Assembly: GCF_049803795.1 (NCBI RefSeq)
Contig: NZ_JBNAGJ010000008.1
Span: forward strand, 62,001 to 126,000
Length of the DNA: 64,000 nt
Direction of reading: 5' to 3'
Origin: Thalassobius sp002708925
GTDB taxonomy: Bacteria > Pseudomonadota > Alphaproteobacteria > Rhodobacterales > Rhodobacteraceae
Part shown: positions 16,705-25,439 of the stretch, one piece after another
Position numbering within the stretch: position 1 is the first letter of the stretch
How the letters are laid out: each line of letters begins with the position of its first letter
Program-made: the position numbers and the translations under genes
Notes under the pieces: model-generated
What the model was told of the DNA's origin: nothing
What the model saw: the letters and a program-made list of their open reading frames with translations, nothing else
Databases searched by the model: none

Positions 16705-18346
16705 GGCGACCGCCCTTCCCCAGATCCAGCACATGATCCATCTGCCGGATAAGATTCGGATCATGTGTCGCCACGATCAGAGTCCCGCCCGAAACCGAAA
16801 ATTCCAGCAATCCGCGCAGGACAAATCGCGCCGTTTCGGGGTCCAGATCCGCCGTTGGCTCGTCCGCCAGCAGCACTGCCGGATGCCCGTGCAAAGCGCG
16901 CGCCAGCATGACGCGGCGGGCCTCTCCTCCGGACAATCCGGCTCCGTTTTCGCCCAGTTGCGCCTGCAATCCGCTGGGCAGGGACGCGACGACTTCGGCC
17001 AGCCGCGCCTGCTCTAACAGCGTGTCGGATACCGGCTGTCCGAACCCGATATTGTACCGAAGCGAACGGTTCAGAAAATGCGGAGCCTGCGGCATCCAGC
17101 CCAGATTCTGACGCCAGGCATCGACGTTTTCGCGCTCAAGAGGCGTCTGATCCAGCAGCACGGCACCAGTTTTGGCGCGCTCCAATCCGGCCAGCAGCCG
17201 CAGCAGGCTGGACTTGCCCGACCCGCTTTCGCCTATGATGGCAAGGCTTTCGCCCAGGGGGATCGACAGATCGGGATAGCGCAGTTCATGCCCCCCCCGC
17301 ACAAGGGAAAGATCACGCAGATTGATCGCCGTCGGCACGGAAAACCCGCATGGCCCGTTAACCGATCTTAACATGTCCGGGCGCGTTTCGCCCTGCCATT
17401 GGGCAAGCTCATCCAGCACCGCCTCGGCGGCGGCCTTATCGTGCCAGGCGGCGGCCAGATCCCGCAGGGGCTGAAAAAAATCCGGGGCCATGAGCAGCAG
17501 GAAAATCCCCGCGAAGGGCGTCAGCGGCGCCCCCCAGGTGCCCCAGTGGATTTCGCCCAGCAGCGCAAATCCCACCCAGACGGCGACCATGGCCACGCCC
17601 AGGGCCGCGAATAATTCCAGCACCGTCGAGGACAAAAATGCGATGCGCAGAACAGCCATCGTGCGGTGGCGCAACGAATCCGAGGCCTCGGAAAACCCGT
17701 CAATCAAGGCCGGGCCGGCGCCGATCAATTTCAGATCAGACAAAGCCGCAAGCCGGTCGATCAGCAGATCGCTCAACTGGCCGATTTCCCCCATCTGGCG
17801 CGCGCTGGCCTCTTTGGCGGCCCAGCCCACCAGCGCCATGAACAGCGGGATCAACGGGCCGGCCATCAGCAGCACCACCGCCACCGCCCAGCTGTGCCAC
17901 AGCGCAAGCGCGAGGATCACGACAGGCATGACGCCTGATCGTAACCGGGCCGGGCGATAGCGCAGAAAATAGGGGCGCAGCGCCTCAAGTTTCTCGGCCA
18001 GCAAAGCCGCAAGAGCCCCCCCATTGCCAAGCGCAGAGTCGCCGGCCGCCCGCGCCTCTTGGGTGACGATCCGGCCGCGCACCGCCGCCAGCTGGCGTTC
18101 CAGAGCGGCGGAAAGCCGATACTGAGACCCCGCCTCGATCGCGGCGCGCAACGCGGCCAGCGCAAAGAAAACAATGGCCGCGATCAGCGGTGAAACAGGC
18201 GTCCCCCCCGCCAGCAATCCCGACAGAACAGCCGCAATCACAGCGGCCTGAAACGGCCAGATCAGCGCCGCCAGCAGGCTAAGCAGAACGCCCGCTTTGT
18301 CAGGTTTGAACTGATCCACAAGGTTTTGCGACGGGTTGGGAGACAT
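16697..18346 (-). CDS. cydD: ABC transporter CydD (cytochrome bd assembly, thiol export)
   Basis: A 549-residue half-transporter with an N-terminal membrane domain and a C-terminal ATPase domain (Walker A GESGSGKSS, signature LSGGEARR, Walker B LLADEP). ATG 18346 is chosen because AGGTG lies 6 bases ahead; an ATG at 18364 would lie inside the palindrome GCATTCAGAATGC, which on this choice is 15 bases upstream of the start, suited to repression. It is divergent from the NsrR-like gene. Confidence 0.93.
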   Translation of the reverse strand: MSPNPSQNLVDQFKPDKAGVLLSLLAALIWPFQAAVIAAVLSGLLAGGTPVSPLIAAIVFFALAALRAAIEAGSQYRLSAALERQLAAVRGRIVTQEARAAGDSALGNGGALAALLAEKLEALRPYFLRYRPARLRSGVMPVVILALALWHSWAVAVVLLMAGPLIPLFMALVGWAAKEASARQMGEIGQLSDLLIDRLAALSDLKLIGAGPALIDGFSEASDSLRHRTMAVLRIAFLSSTVLELFAALGVAMVAVWVGFALLGEIHWGTWGAPLTPFAGIFLLLMAPDFFQPLRDLAAAWHDKAAAEAVLDELAQWQGETRPDMLRSVNGPCGFSVPTAINLRDLSLVRGGHELRYPDLSIPLGESLAIIGESGSGKSSLLRLLAGLERAKTGAVLLDQTPLERENVDAWRQNLGWMPQAPHFLNRSLRYNIGFGQPVSDTLLEQARLAEVVASLPSGLQAQLGENGAGLSGGEARRVMLARALHGHPAVLLADEPTADLDPETARFVLRGLLEFSVSGGTLIVATHDPNLIRQMDHVLDLGKGGRHE

Positions 18347-18360
18347 GGCGCACCTATTTC

Positions 18361-18373
18361 GCATTCAGAATGC
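18361..18373. promoter_or_regulatory. perfect palindromic operator between cydD and the NsrR-like gene
   Basis: GCATTC-A-GAATGC, a perfect 6-1-6 palindrome resembling known NsrR sites (GCATTT/AAATGC half-sites). The same motif recurs twice before cydA. Regulation by the adjacent Rrf2-family protein, and autoregulation, are inferred. Confidence 0.65.
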
Positions 18374-18401
18374 CGATTATAAGGGTTTTTGACCGGCTGT
18401 G

Positions 18402-18415
18402 TTGATCTCGATCAA
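18402..18415. promoter_or_regulatory. FNR/Anr-type box between cydD and the NsrR-like gene
   Basis: TTGATCTCGATCAA, an exact TTGAT-N4-ATCAA site. Its centre is about 41.5 bases from the centre of the 18361 palindrome, and 57 bases upstream of the cydD ATG. It could serve either divergent gene. Confidence 0.78.
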
Positions 18416-18466
18416 GAAAAACCTGATTCTTTCATGCCACATAAGCGCAAACAGAAAGGAATTTCG

Positions 18467-18952
18467 ATGCGGGTGGCGACACGAACCAATCTGGCAGCGC
18501 GCGTCCTGATGTTCAGCGCCGTACATACCCAGCGGCTTGTCACCACGGCGGAAATTGCGCATGCGTGCAATTGTTCGTCCCACCATCTGGCGCATGTGGT
18601 GCAGCGGCTGCAATCGAACGGATACATCAGCACAGTGCGTGGGCGCTCGGGCGGGCTGTGTCTGGCCCGGCCCAAGGATCAGATCTCGGTTGGGGCCATT
18701 TTCCGCCTGTTCGAAGGGGACATCCCGATTGCCGAGTGCTTTGACGACAAATCGAATGCCTGCCCGCTGGTGAAAGACTGCCGGCTGCGCAACTATATCC
18801 TGCGCGCCCAGGAAGCGTTTTACCACGAGCTGGACATGGTTACTCTGGACGATCTTGTGCGCGGAAACTGCGGGCTGGTCGATCTGCTGACCATGCAGCC
18901 TGCCCCGGCCGGCAGGTGCAAATCAGCCTCTTCTGGGGGCTCTGCGCGGTAA
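18467..18952 (+). CDS. Rrf2-family regulator, NsrR-like (probable NO-sensing Fe-S repressor)
   Basis: A 161-residue winged-helix regulator. ATG 18467 has AGAAAGGA about 7 bases ahead; longer frames use a non-ATG start with no support. The recognition helix lies in CNCSSHHLAHVVQRL, the wing in VRGRSGGLCLA. Three cysteines C91, C99 and C105 (C-x7-C-x5-C) match the Fe-S ligands of NsrR, where spacing is x4 and x5, and the stretch CRLRNYILRAQEAFYHELD is NsrR-like. It diverges from cydD across a palindrome and an FNR box. A role in inducing cytochrome bd under nitric oxide is inferred; an iron-sulfur or iron sensor is the alternative. Confidence 0.82.
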   Translation: MRVATRTNLAARVLMFSAVHTQRLVTTAEIAHACNCSSHHLAHVVQRLQSNGYISTVRGRSGGLCLARPKDQISVGAIFRLFEGDIPIAECFDDKSNACPLVKDCRLRNYILRAQEAFYHELDMVTLDDLVRGNCGLVDLLTMQPAPAGRCKSASSGGSAR

Positions 18953-19035
18953 TTCGGGCGGGGCTTTGTGGCGGCAAACGCGGGGGGCTGCGCAAGAAAG
19001 CGCTGCGATCATGCCCCTACCCAAAGCCCCCAACA

Positions 19036-19071
19036 CAAAAGCCCGCAGATGCGCGGGCACCTGCGGGGCTT
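19036..19071 (-). terminator. terminator of the gentisate operon
   Basis: On the minus strand AGCCCCGCAG and CTGCGGGCT form a stem with one bulged base, followed by TTTTG. It lies 14 bases past the hydroxylase stop codon. Confidence 0.75.
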
Positions 19072-19084
19072 GGGATACATGGGC

Positions 19085-20296
19085 TTAGCGCGGCAGGGTC
19101 TCGGGCGAGATCGCGCCCTCCAGCCCGGTCGACCCATAGAGCCATTCCACCGTGTCATACCAATCGGTGGGCGTTTTCGCCTTCATGATGGCGTTACGCA
19201 GCTCGGCATGGGCCCCGGCGGGGTGATAGATGTGCTGACCGATCTCACGCGATTGCAACTGAATGCGGGCCGTCCGGTTCAGCCGCATCCCCTGATAGGT
19301 CTGCAAGCTGCGCTCGATATCATTGGGGTTATCGCCCATGACATGCGCCAGGGCCACGGCGTCCTCCATTGCCATACAGGCCCCCTGAGCGAAATATTGC
19401 AGCTGCGGGTGGGCCGCATCGCCCAGCAGGGCCACGCGCCCGTCGATCCAGTTGCTGACGGGCTCGCGGTCACACAGAACCCAAAGTTTCCAGTCCTTGC
19501 CCTTTTCGATGATCTGACGGGCGACGGGATTCACGTGCTCAAAGCCGCGGGCGACCTCTTCGTTGGTGACGGGCAGGCCCGCGACGGGTTCGGCCGCGTC
19601 ATTGTGATAGGTGACCACCAGGTTGAACACTTTCCAGCCGGACAGCGGATAGTGCACGATGTGACACTTGGGGCCGGCCCACAGGGTGGCAGCATTCCAG
19701 CGCAGGTCCTCGGGCATCTGTTCGGTCGGGATCACCGAGCGATAGGTGGTATGGCCCGACACGCGCGGGGCGCCATCGCCCACCACACGTTTGCGGATGT
19801 TCGACCACAGGCCATCCGCGCCGATCAGGGCCTTGCCGGTGACGCGGTCACCATTGTGCAGGATCGCGGTGACGGAGCTGCCGTCCTGTTCATAGTCGGC
19901 CACCTCCGAGGAAGTGCGCAGATCGACCAGCTCGTGCTCCAGGCAGGCGCGCAGGAACACGCCGTGCAGATCGCCCCGGTGCACCACGGCATAGGGGTTT
20001 TTAAAGCGCGCGCGGAAATCATCGTCCAGCGGGATGCGGGTGATCTCATCGCCGGAAATCGCGTCCATCAGGCGCAGGTTGTCGATATAGACCGCCATCG
20101 AGCGCGCCGCGTCCCCGACCCCCAGATAATCAAACGCGTGAAAGGCGTTCGGCCCCAGCTGAATGCCGGCGCCAATCTCGCCCAGTTCGGGCGCTTTTTC
20201 CAGAACCAGCGATTTGATGCCCTTCTGGGCCAGTCCGATGGCCGTGGCCAGGCCACCGATGCCACCGCCTGCAATAAGGATGCGGTCTTCACTCAT
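19085..20296 (-). CDS. FAD-dependent hydroxylase, probable 3-hydroxybenzoate 6-monooxygenase
   Basis: A 403-residue aromatic hydroxylase. It has the N-terminal FAD fold (ILIAGGGIGGLATAIGLAQKG), the DG motif (IGADGLWSNIRKRV) and the GD motif (RVALLGDAAHP). The assignment to 3-hydroxybenzoate 6-hydroxylase, which yields gentisate using NAD(P)H and oxygen, rests on its position behind gentisate dioxygenase and fumarylpyruvate hydrolase genes. A salicylate 5- or other 1-hydroxylase is possible. It starts 72 bases after the hydrolase and ends the operon. Confidence 0.85.
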   Translation of the reverse strand: MSEDRILIAGGGIGGLATAIGLAQKGIKSLVLEKAPELGEIGAGIQLGPNAFHAFDYLGVGDAARSMAVYIDNLRLMDAISGDEITRIPLDDDFRARFKNPYAVVHRGDLHGVFLRACLEHELVDLRTSSEVADYEQDGSSVTAILHNGDRVTGKALIGADGLWSNIRKRVVGDGAPRVSGHTTYRSVIPTEQMPEDLRWNAATLWAGPKCHIVHYPLSGWKVFNLVVTYHNDAAEPVAGLPVTNEEVARGFEHVNPVARQIIEKGKDWKLWVLCDREPVSNWIDGRVALLGDAAHPQLQYFAQGACMAMEDAVALAHVMGDNPNDIERSLQTYQGMRLNRTARIQLQSREIGQHIYHPAGAHAELRNAIMKAKTPTDWYDTVEWLYGSTGLEGAISPETLPR

Positions 20297-20368
20297 GATA
20301 CGTCTCCTCCGTTCGGGGGTGGCACCTGGCCACGCCCCGTCATGTGATTGCCAGAATGGAAGGCCCGA

Positions 20369-21067
20369 TTATTCGGGCGCGCCGATGGTCAGCTCGATGG
20401 GCTCCAGCCCGTCCACGCCGCCGGTGATCTTATCGCCAGCCACGACAGGGCCAACACCTGCCGGAGTGCCGGTCATGATCACGTCGCCGGGCACCAGGTG
20501 ATAGTATTTCGACAGGTCGGCCACGATTTCATAGACGTTGTGGATCAGGTCGCGCAGATGCGCGTCCTGCTTGACCTCGCCGTTGACTTCCAGATGAATG
20601 CGCTGCGCGCCCAGCTCGCCCAGTTCGGCGGCTTTGGTCAGGGGGGCAAAGACGGCCGAATCCTCGACATCCTTGCCCAGATCCCAGGGGCGCTGCTTGG
20701 CGCGGGCGGCCAGTTGCAGGTCGCGGCGCGTCATATCCAGACCGCAGCCATAGGCGTAGATCTTATCGCCCGCCTCTGCGACCGAAACGCGGAAGGCGGG
20801 TTTGCCGATCACCAGCACCAGCTCCATCTCGTAGTGATAGTTCTCGGTGCCCAGGGGATAGGGAATGGTCGAGCCGCTGGCCAGATTGGCCGAGGGCGAT
20901 TTGGTGAAGTAGAACGGCGCTTCGCGGTCCACCTCGACCCCCATTTCCGCCGCATGCGCAGCATAGTTGCGGCCCACGCAGAAAATGCGGTTGATCGGGT
21001 ATTGAGCGTCCTCGCCCTTGACCGGGATGGACTGAATTTCAGGGGTATCGAACAGGTAGCTGCTCAT
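20369..21067 (-). CDS. fumarylpyruvate hydrolase, FAH family
   Basis: A 232-residue fumarylacetoacetate-hydrolase-fold enzyme. Typical motifs are RIFCVGRNYAAHAAEMG near the N-terminus, the metal ligands in YHYEMELVLVIGK, and GDVIMTGTPAGVGPV at the C-terminal side. In gentisate degradation it splits fumarylpyruvate into fumarate and pyruvate. Its start codon overlaps the dioxygenase stop by four bases. No maleylpyruvate isomerase gene is present in the window. Confidence 0.9.
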   Translation of the reverse strand: MSSYLFDTPEIQSIPVKGEDAQYPINRIFCVGRNYAAHAAEMGVEVDREAPFYFTKSPSANLASGSTIPYPLGTENYHYEMELVLVIGKPAFRVSVAEAGDKIYAYGCGLDMTRRDLQLAARAKQRPWDLGKDVEDSAVFAPLTKAAELGELGAQRIHLEVNGEVKQDAHLRDLIHNVYEIVADLSKYYHLVPGDVIMTGTPAGVGPVVAGDKITGGVDGLEPIELTIGAPE

Positions 21068-22101
21068 CGTGCGCGTTCCTCGTAGTAACCAAGTTTTTCC
21101 TGCAGCGGACGGTCATGCACGCGCACCAGGAAGGCCTCTTCGCTGGCTTCGTGCGTGATTTCCGCAAAGACGGGGGCCGAGAACGTGTCCTTCGGGCCCC
21201 ATTCAAACGTTTCACCGTCAATGGTGGTTTTGCCACGGCCCTTGACCACATGGAAGGCGGCCGAGGACGATTGCAGCGGCGGGGTGGATTTGGCGCCCGC
21301 CGGGATCATCATCGCGGTAAAGCCCATGGTCGGCAGCACATCGGTGCCGGTTTCGGGGTTCACATAGTCCAGCTCGGCAATGCCATCATCCGCGTATTTC
21401 ACGACCTCGCGCAGCGCGGCCTCGGTGCGGGTCCAGGGATAGCGGACCATCGGGTATTTGCGGGTGCCAGCGCCCAGTTTGCGCGACGGCACCAGCCCCG
21501 AGGACAGGTATTCCACCTGCCCCGCATCGGGACGGTTGCGCTGCGCTTGCAGCGGGCCTTCGGTGGCGTAAGAGCCTTCCAGGTAGTAGAACAGCGGCAG
21601 ATCCAGCGCGTCCAGCCAGACGACGGGATCGGTGCCGTCATGGCCGTGGTCATGCCAGTCGCCGCCGGGGGTCAGGACCAGGTCGCCCTCCTCCATCGGC
21701 AGGCGCTCGCCGTCCACGACGGTAAAGCCACCTTCGCCTTCGACGATGATCCGCACCGCGGACGGGGTATGCACATGGGCCGGCGCGGTTTCGCCCGGCA
21801 GCAGCAGCTGCATCCCCAGATAGATCGAGGCAGTGGCCTGCATCGCCCCTGCCCCGCGGCCCGGATCGGACAGCACCAGCACGCGGCGCTCGGCCTTTTC
21901 CACCGGGGTCAGCTCGCCCGCGCGGTGCAGCAGCGGGCGCAGGTTTTCATAGTTCCAGTAGCCCGGACGAGTGGTGGGGTTCGGTTTGCCATGGGGCAGC
22001 ACGTTCCGCATCATCGGCCAAAGCGGCGCAACGCCTGCCTCGGTCATCGCATCGCGATAATCCTGCGGCAATTCCTCAAGGGTTCCCAGCTGTTCAGCCA
22101 T
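21064..22101 (-). CDS. gentisate 1,2-dioxygenase
   Basis: A 345-residue double-cupin enzyme opening the gentisate ring to maleylpyruvate. ATG 22101 (MAEQLGTLEELPQDYRDAM) is the family-typical start; the reading frame upstream is not conserved. The iron-binding cupin His are visible in PAHVHTPSAVRIIVEGEG and GDWHDHGHDG. First gene of the operon, behind a 138-base gap shared with the divergent marR-type gene that contains a palindromic operator. Confidence 0.92.
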   Translation of the reverse strand: MAEQLGTLEELPQDYRDAMTEAGVAPLWPMMRNVLPHGKPNPTTRPGYWNYENLRPLLHRAGELTPVEKAERRVLVLSDPGRGAGAMQATASIYLGMQLLLPGETAPAHVHTPSAVRIIVEGEGGFTVVDGERLPMEEGDLVLTPGGDWHDHGHDGTDPVVWLDALDLPLFYYLEGSYATEGPLQAQRNRPDAGQVEYLSSGLVPSRKLGAGTRKYPMVRYPWTRTEAALREVVKYADDGIAELDYVNPETGTDVLPTMGFTAMMIPAGAKSTPPLQSSSAAFHVVKGRGKTTIDGETFEWGPKDTFSAPVFAEITHEASEEAFLVRVHDRPLQEKLGYYEERAR

Positions 22102-22151
22102 GTTAGTCCTCCCAATGGCACACGTGGTGATTCCAGAATTAATGTAAGCGT

Positions 22152-22169
22152 ACTTATTATAAGTGCACT
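22152..22169. promoter_or_regulatory. palindromic candidate MarR operator
   Basis: ACTTAT-T-ATAAGT is a perfect 13-base palindrome (22152-22164). The perfect AGTGCACT (22162-22169) overlaps it. The site is AT-rich against a GC-rich background and lies in the divergent gap between gentisate dioxygenase (22101) and the MarR-family gene (22240). Confidence 0.6.
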
Positions 22170-22239
22170 CGTCAAATGCTTCTTCCCATGTTAGCCTTCC
22201 GGCGTTGGCGCGCATTGGCACAAACAAGAGGAACCGACC

Positions 22240-22707
22240 TTGAACCAGCTTTACGGCATGGCGGGCCACCTGATCCGGCGGCTGCACCAGATTTCCACCT
22301 CGGTTTTTACGCAGCGCATGAAAGAGGCCGGGATTGACCTGACCCCGGTGCAATTTGGCACGTTATCGGCCCTGCACACCAATCCCGACGTGGATCAGGC
22401 CACCCTGGCCGGGCTGATCGCGCAGGACCGGGTGACCATCGGCGCGGTGCTGGACCGGCTGCAAAACAAGGGGCTGATCGAACGCAAAGTCAGCCCGCGC
22501 GACCGCCGCGCCCGCATTCTGAGCCTGACAGCCACGGGCCGGCAGGTGCTGGAGACCACCGCTCCGATCGTGCGGGCGCTACAGGATGACATCCTCAGCG
22601 GGCTGGATTCGCAGGAAAAAGACACCCTTCTGAGCCTGATGCGCAAAGTGGCCGAGGCAGGCAACGATCTAAGCCGCGCGCCCCTTTTGCCCCCCAAACC
22701 CCGTTAG
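22240..22707 (+). CDS. MarR-family transcriptional regulator of the gentisate genes
   Basis: A 155-residue winged-helix protein. TTG at 22240 is preceded by AAGAGGAA at a spacing of about 6, so it is preferred over the in-frame ATG at 22258. The core shows LTPVQFGTLSAL, DQATLAGLIAQDRVTIGAVLDRL (recognition helix) and RRARILSLTATG (wing). It diverges from the gentisate operon, and such regulators usually release DNA on binding an aromatic acid. The ligand is inferred to be 3-hydroxybenzoate or gentisate. Confidence 0.88.
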   Translation: MNQLYGMAGHLIRRLHQISTSVFTQRMKEAGIDLTPVQFGTLSALHTNPDVDQATLAGLIAQDRVTIGAVLDRLQNKGLIERKVSPRDRRARILSLTATGRQVLETTAPIVRALQDDILSGLDSQEKDTLLSLMRKVAEAGNDLSRAPLLPPKPR

Positions 22708-22806
22708 AAAACTGTTAAAAAACCTGCCGCAGCGCCGCATTCCGCTGGAAAACACCGCAGATTCACCTTATGTAACCCCCCCATGCCATAGCTGGAGGAT
22801 AGCTGG

Positions 22807-23859
22807 TTGCTCGACCTTACGACCGTTCGCGCCGATCTGGCAGAGCACTATGATCTCGCCCCGTCCGTAGAGCTGGCCGAGGCCACTCAGGACATCTACG
22901 CCCGCATGGACCGGGTGGTCACGCCTGCCGATTGGGCGATTTACGCGCCCTATGTGGTGGCCATCAACGCGCTGAAGAAAAAGCGCGGCGCGGTGATCCT
23001 GGCGCATAACTACATGACGCCGGAAATCTACCACGGCATTTCCGATTTCGTGGGCGACAGCCTGCAACTGGCCATCAAGGCCACCGAGGTCGAGGCCGAT
23101 GTGATCGTCCAGTGCGGTGTGCATTTCATGGCCGAAACCTCGAAGATCCTGAACCCGTCGAAAACGGTTCTGATCCCGGATATGGAGGCCGGTTGCAGCC
23201 TGGCCGAATCCGTCACCGCCGAGGGCATCGAACAGATGCGCGCCAAATATCCCGGCGCGCCCGTCGTGACTTATGTGAACACCACGGCGGACGTCAAAGC
23301 CGCCTCGGATATCTGCTGTACCTCGTCGAATGCGGCCCAGATCGTGGCCGCCCTGCCCGAGGACACGATCATCATGACCCCCGATCAGTACTTGGCACAG
23401 AACATCGCCAACCTGGTGCCGGAAAAGAACATCGTCTGGTGGGAAGGCTCGTGCATCGTGCATGAACAATACACCGCCAAGGACCTGCGCGAATTCCGCG
23501 AATGGAACCCTGACACCCGCATCATCGCGCATCCCGAATGCCCCCCCGATGTGGTGGCCGAGGCGGATTTCTCGGGCTCGACCAGTGGGATCATCAAATA
23601 CGTCACCGATGAGAAGCCGCAAAAGGCGATGCTGGTGACGGAATGTTCGATGGCCTCGAATATCTCGGATGAACTGCCCGAGGTGGATTTCGTCGGCCCC
23701 TGCAACATGTGCCCCTACATGAAGAAGATCACGCTGGAAAAAGTGCTCTATGCGCTGCACACCATGACCGGCCAGGTCGAGGTGGACGCCGAGGTCGCCG
23801 AAAAGGCCAAACTGGCCGTGACCCGGATGATTGATCTGTCGCGCGAGCTGGGCATCTAA
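22807..23859 (+). CDS. nadA: quinolinate synthase NadA
   Basis: Condenses iminoaspartate and dihydroxyacetone phosphate into quinolinate, with a [4Fe-4S] cluster. The TTG at 22807 follows GGAGGAT at a spacing of about 10. The 350 residues include ILAHNYMTPEIY, VQCGVHFMAETSKIL, and the C-terminal MCPYMKKITLEK, with the conserved cluster cysteines. It heads the nadA-nadB-nadC unit of de novo NAD synthesis. Confidence 0.96.
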   Translation: MLDLTTVRADLAEHYDLAPSVELAEATQDIYARMDRVVTPADWAIYAPYVVAINALKKKRGAVILAHNYMTPEIYHGISDFVGDSLQLAIKATEVEADVIVQCGVHFMAETSKILNPSKTVLIPDMEAGCSLAESVTAEGIEQMRAKYPGAPVVTYVNTTADVKAASDICCTSSNAAQIVAALPEDTIIMTPDQYLAQNIANLVPEKNIVWWEGSCIVHEQYTAKDLREFREWNPDTRIIAHPECPPDVVAEADFSGSTSGIIKYVTDEKPQKAMLVTECSMASNISDELPEVDFVGPCNMCPYMKKITLEKVLYALHTMTGQVEVDAEVAEKAKLAVTRMIDLSRELGI

Positions 23860-23873
23860 GGACACGGACCCTT

Positions 23874-25439
23874 ATGAACATCGTCACGACCGAGCGCGTC
23901 ATTATCGTCGGCGCGGGGCTTGGGGCGCTCTATGCGGCGCTGGATCTGGCCCCGATGCCGGTTGTGATGATCTCGCCTGAAATTCTGGGCGAAGGGGCGT
24001 CCTCGGCCTGGGCGCAGGGCGGTGTCGCGGCCGCCATGGCGCTAAAGGACAGCCCGCAATCCCATGCCACAGACACCCAGCGCGCCGGTGCCGGCACGGT
24101 GGATCTGGCCGTGGCCGAACGCGTCACCCAAGAGGCGCGCGAACATATCCTGGACCTGACCCAGCTGGGCACGCCCTTTGATCGCGATGAAAACGGCGGC
24201 TATGTGCTGTCGCGCGAGGCCGCGCATTCCTTTGCCCGCGTGGTCCGCGTCAAGGGCGATCAGGCCGGGGCCGAGATCATGAAGGCACTGATCGCGCAGG
24301 TGCGTGAAACCGCTTCGGTGCAGGTGCTGGAGGGGGTCATGGCCTCGGGGCTGGAGGTGCAGGACGGCACCGTCACCGGCGTTGAAATCGAAAGCTCGGG
24401 CGCGGATCGCTCGCAGCCCATCTTGCTGCGCGGCCCGGCGGTTCTGCTGGCGGGGGGCGGCTCGGGCGGGCTGTTCAAGCTGACGACGAACCCGCCGCGC
24501 ATCCGCGGCCAGGTGATCGGCATGGCCGCCCGCGCGGGCGCGATGATCGCCGACCCCGAATTCGTGCAATTCCACCCCACCGCGATTGACATGGGCGAAG
24601 ACCCCGCCCCCCTGGCCACCGAGGCCCTGCGCGGCGAGGGCGCGATCCTGATCAATCGCCACGGCACCCGGTTCATGCTAGAGGCCCATCCCGATGCGGA
24701 ACTGGCCCCGCGTGACATCGTGGCCCGTGCGATCTTTGCCCAGACCCAGGCGGGCAACCGGCCGATGCTGGACACGCGCGATGCCCTGGGCGCGGATATT
24801 CTGGATCAGTTTCCCTCGGTCGCCGAGGCCTGCGCCCGCGCCGGGATTGACCCGGCCACGCAGCCGATCCCCGTGGCCGCCGCCGCGCATTACCACATGG
24901 GCGGGATCGACACCGACCCCGAAGGCCACAGCAGCCTGACCAATCTGTGGGTCTGCGGCGAGGCCTCCTCGACCGGGCTGCATGGCGCGAACCGGCTGGC
25001 CTCGAACGGGCTGCTGGAGGCCCTGGTCTACGCCCGCCACTGCGCCAAGGGCATCCGCGCCGCGCTGCCAGGTGAGCGCCAGGCCGATCCGGTGACGCTG
25101 CACTTCGAACCGGGCGGGCCCACGCCCCCGTCCGAGGCCATCGACACCCTGCGCCGCTGCATGACAAATAACGTCGGCGTGGTGCGCGATGCAGACGGGC
25201 TGCGCCAGGCGCTGCGGATCATCGACCAGCTGGAACGCGACCATCCCGAATGCCCCTGCTTTATCAACATGACGGCGACGGCCACGCTAATCACTGCCGC
25301 CGCCCTGATGCGCCAGGAATCGCGCGGGGCCCATTGCCGCCGCGATTTCCCCGATCTTCTGGATCGCGCCGAGCGCACCCGTATCACCCTGGACCAGGCG
25401 CTCCGCATCCGCGCCGCTGCTGTGGAAAGCGACACATGA
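23874..25439 (+). CDS. nadB: L-aspartate oxidase NadB
   Basis: A 521-residue FAD enzyme oxidising aspartate to iminoaspartate for NadA. It shows the FAD-binding N-terminus (RVIIVGAGLGALYAALDL), ASSAWAQGGVAAAM, the catalytic region EFVQFHPTAID, and the second FAD block (WVCGEASSTGLHGANRLASN). It begins 14 bases after nadA and overlaps nadC by four bases. Confidence 0.96.
   Translation: MNIVTTERVIIVGAGLGALYAALDLAPMPVVMISPEILGEGASSAWAQGGVAAAMALKDSPQSHATDTQRAGAGTVDLAVAERVTQEAREHILDLTQLGTPFDRDENGGYVLSREAAHSFARVVRVKGDQAGAEIMKALIAQVRETASVQVLEGVMASGLEVQDGTVTGVEIESSGADRSQPILLRGPAVLLAGGGSGGLFKLTTNPPRIRGQVIGMAARAGAMIADPEFVQFHPTAIDMGEDPAPLATEALRGEGAILINRHGTRFMLEAHPDAELAPRDIVARAIFAQTQAGNRPMLDTRDALGADILDQFPSVAEACARAGIDPATQPIPVAAAAHYHMGGIDTDPEGHSSLTNLWVCGEASSTGLHGANRLASNGLLEALVYARHCAKGIRAALPGERQADPVTLHFEPGGPTPPSEAIDTLRRCMTNNVGVVRDADGLRQALRIIDQLERDHPECPCFINMTATATLITAAALMRQESRGAHCRRDFPDLLDRAERTRITLDQALRIRAAAVESDT

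Noticed and set aside
18389..18466. Longer N-terminus for the NsrR-like protein from a TTG at 18389
   Set aside because: It would translate through the FNR box and has no ribosome binding site; ATG 18467 has one and gives the normal length.
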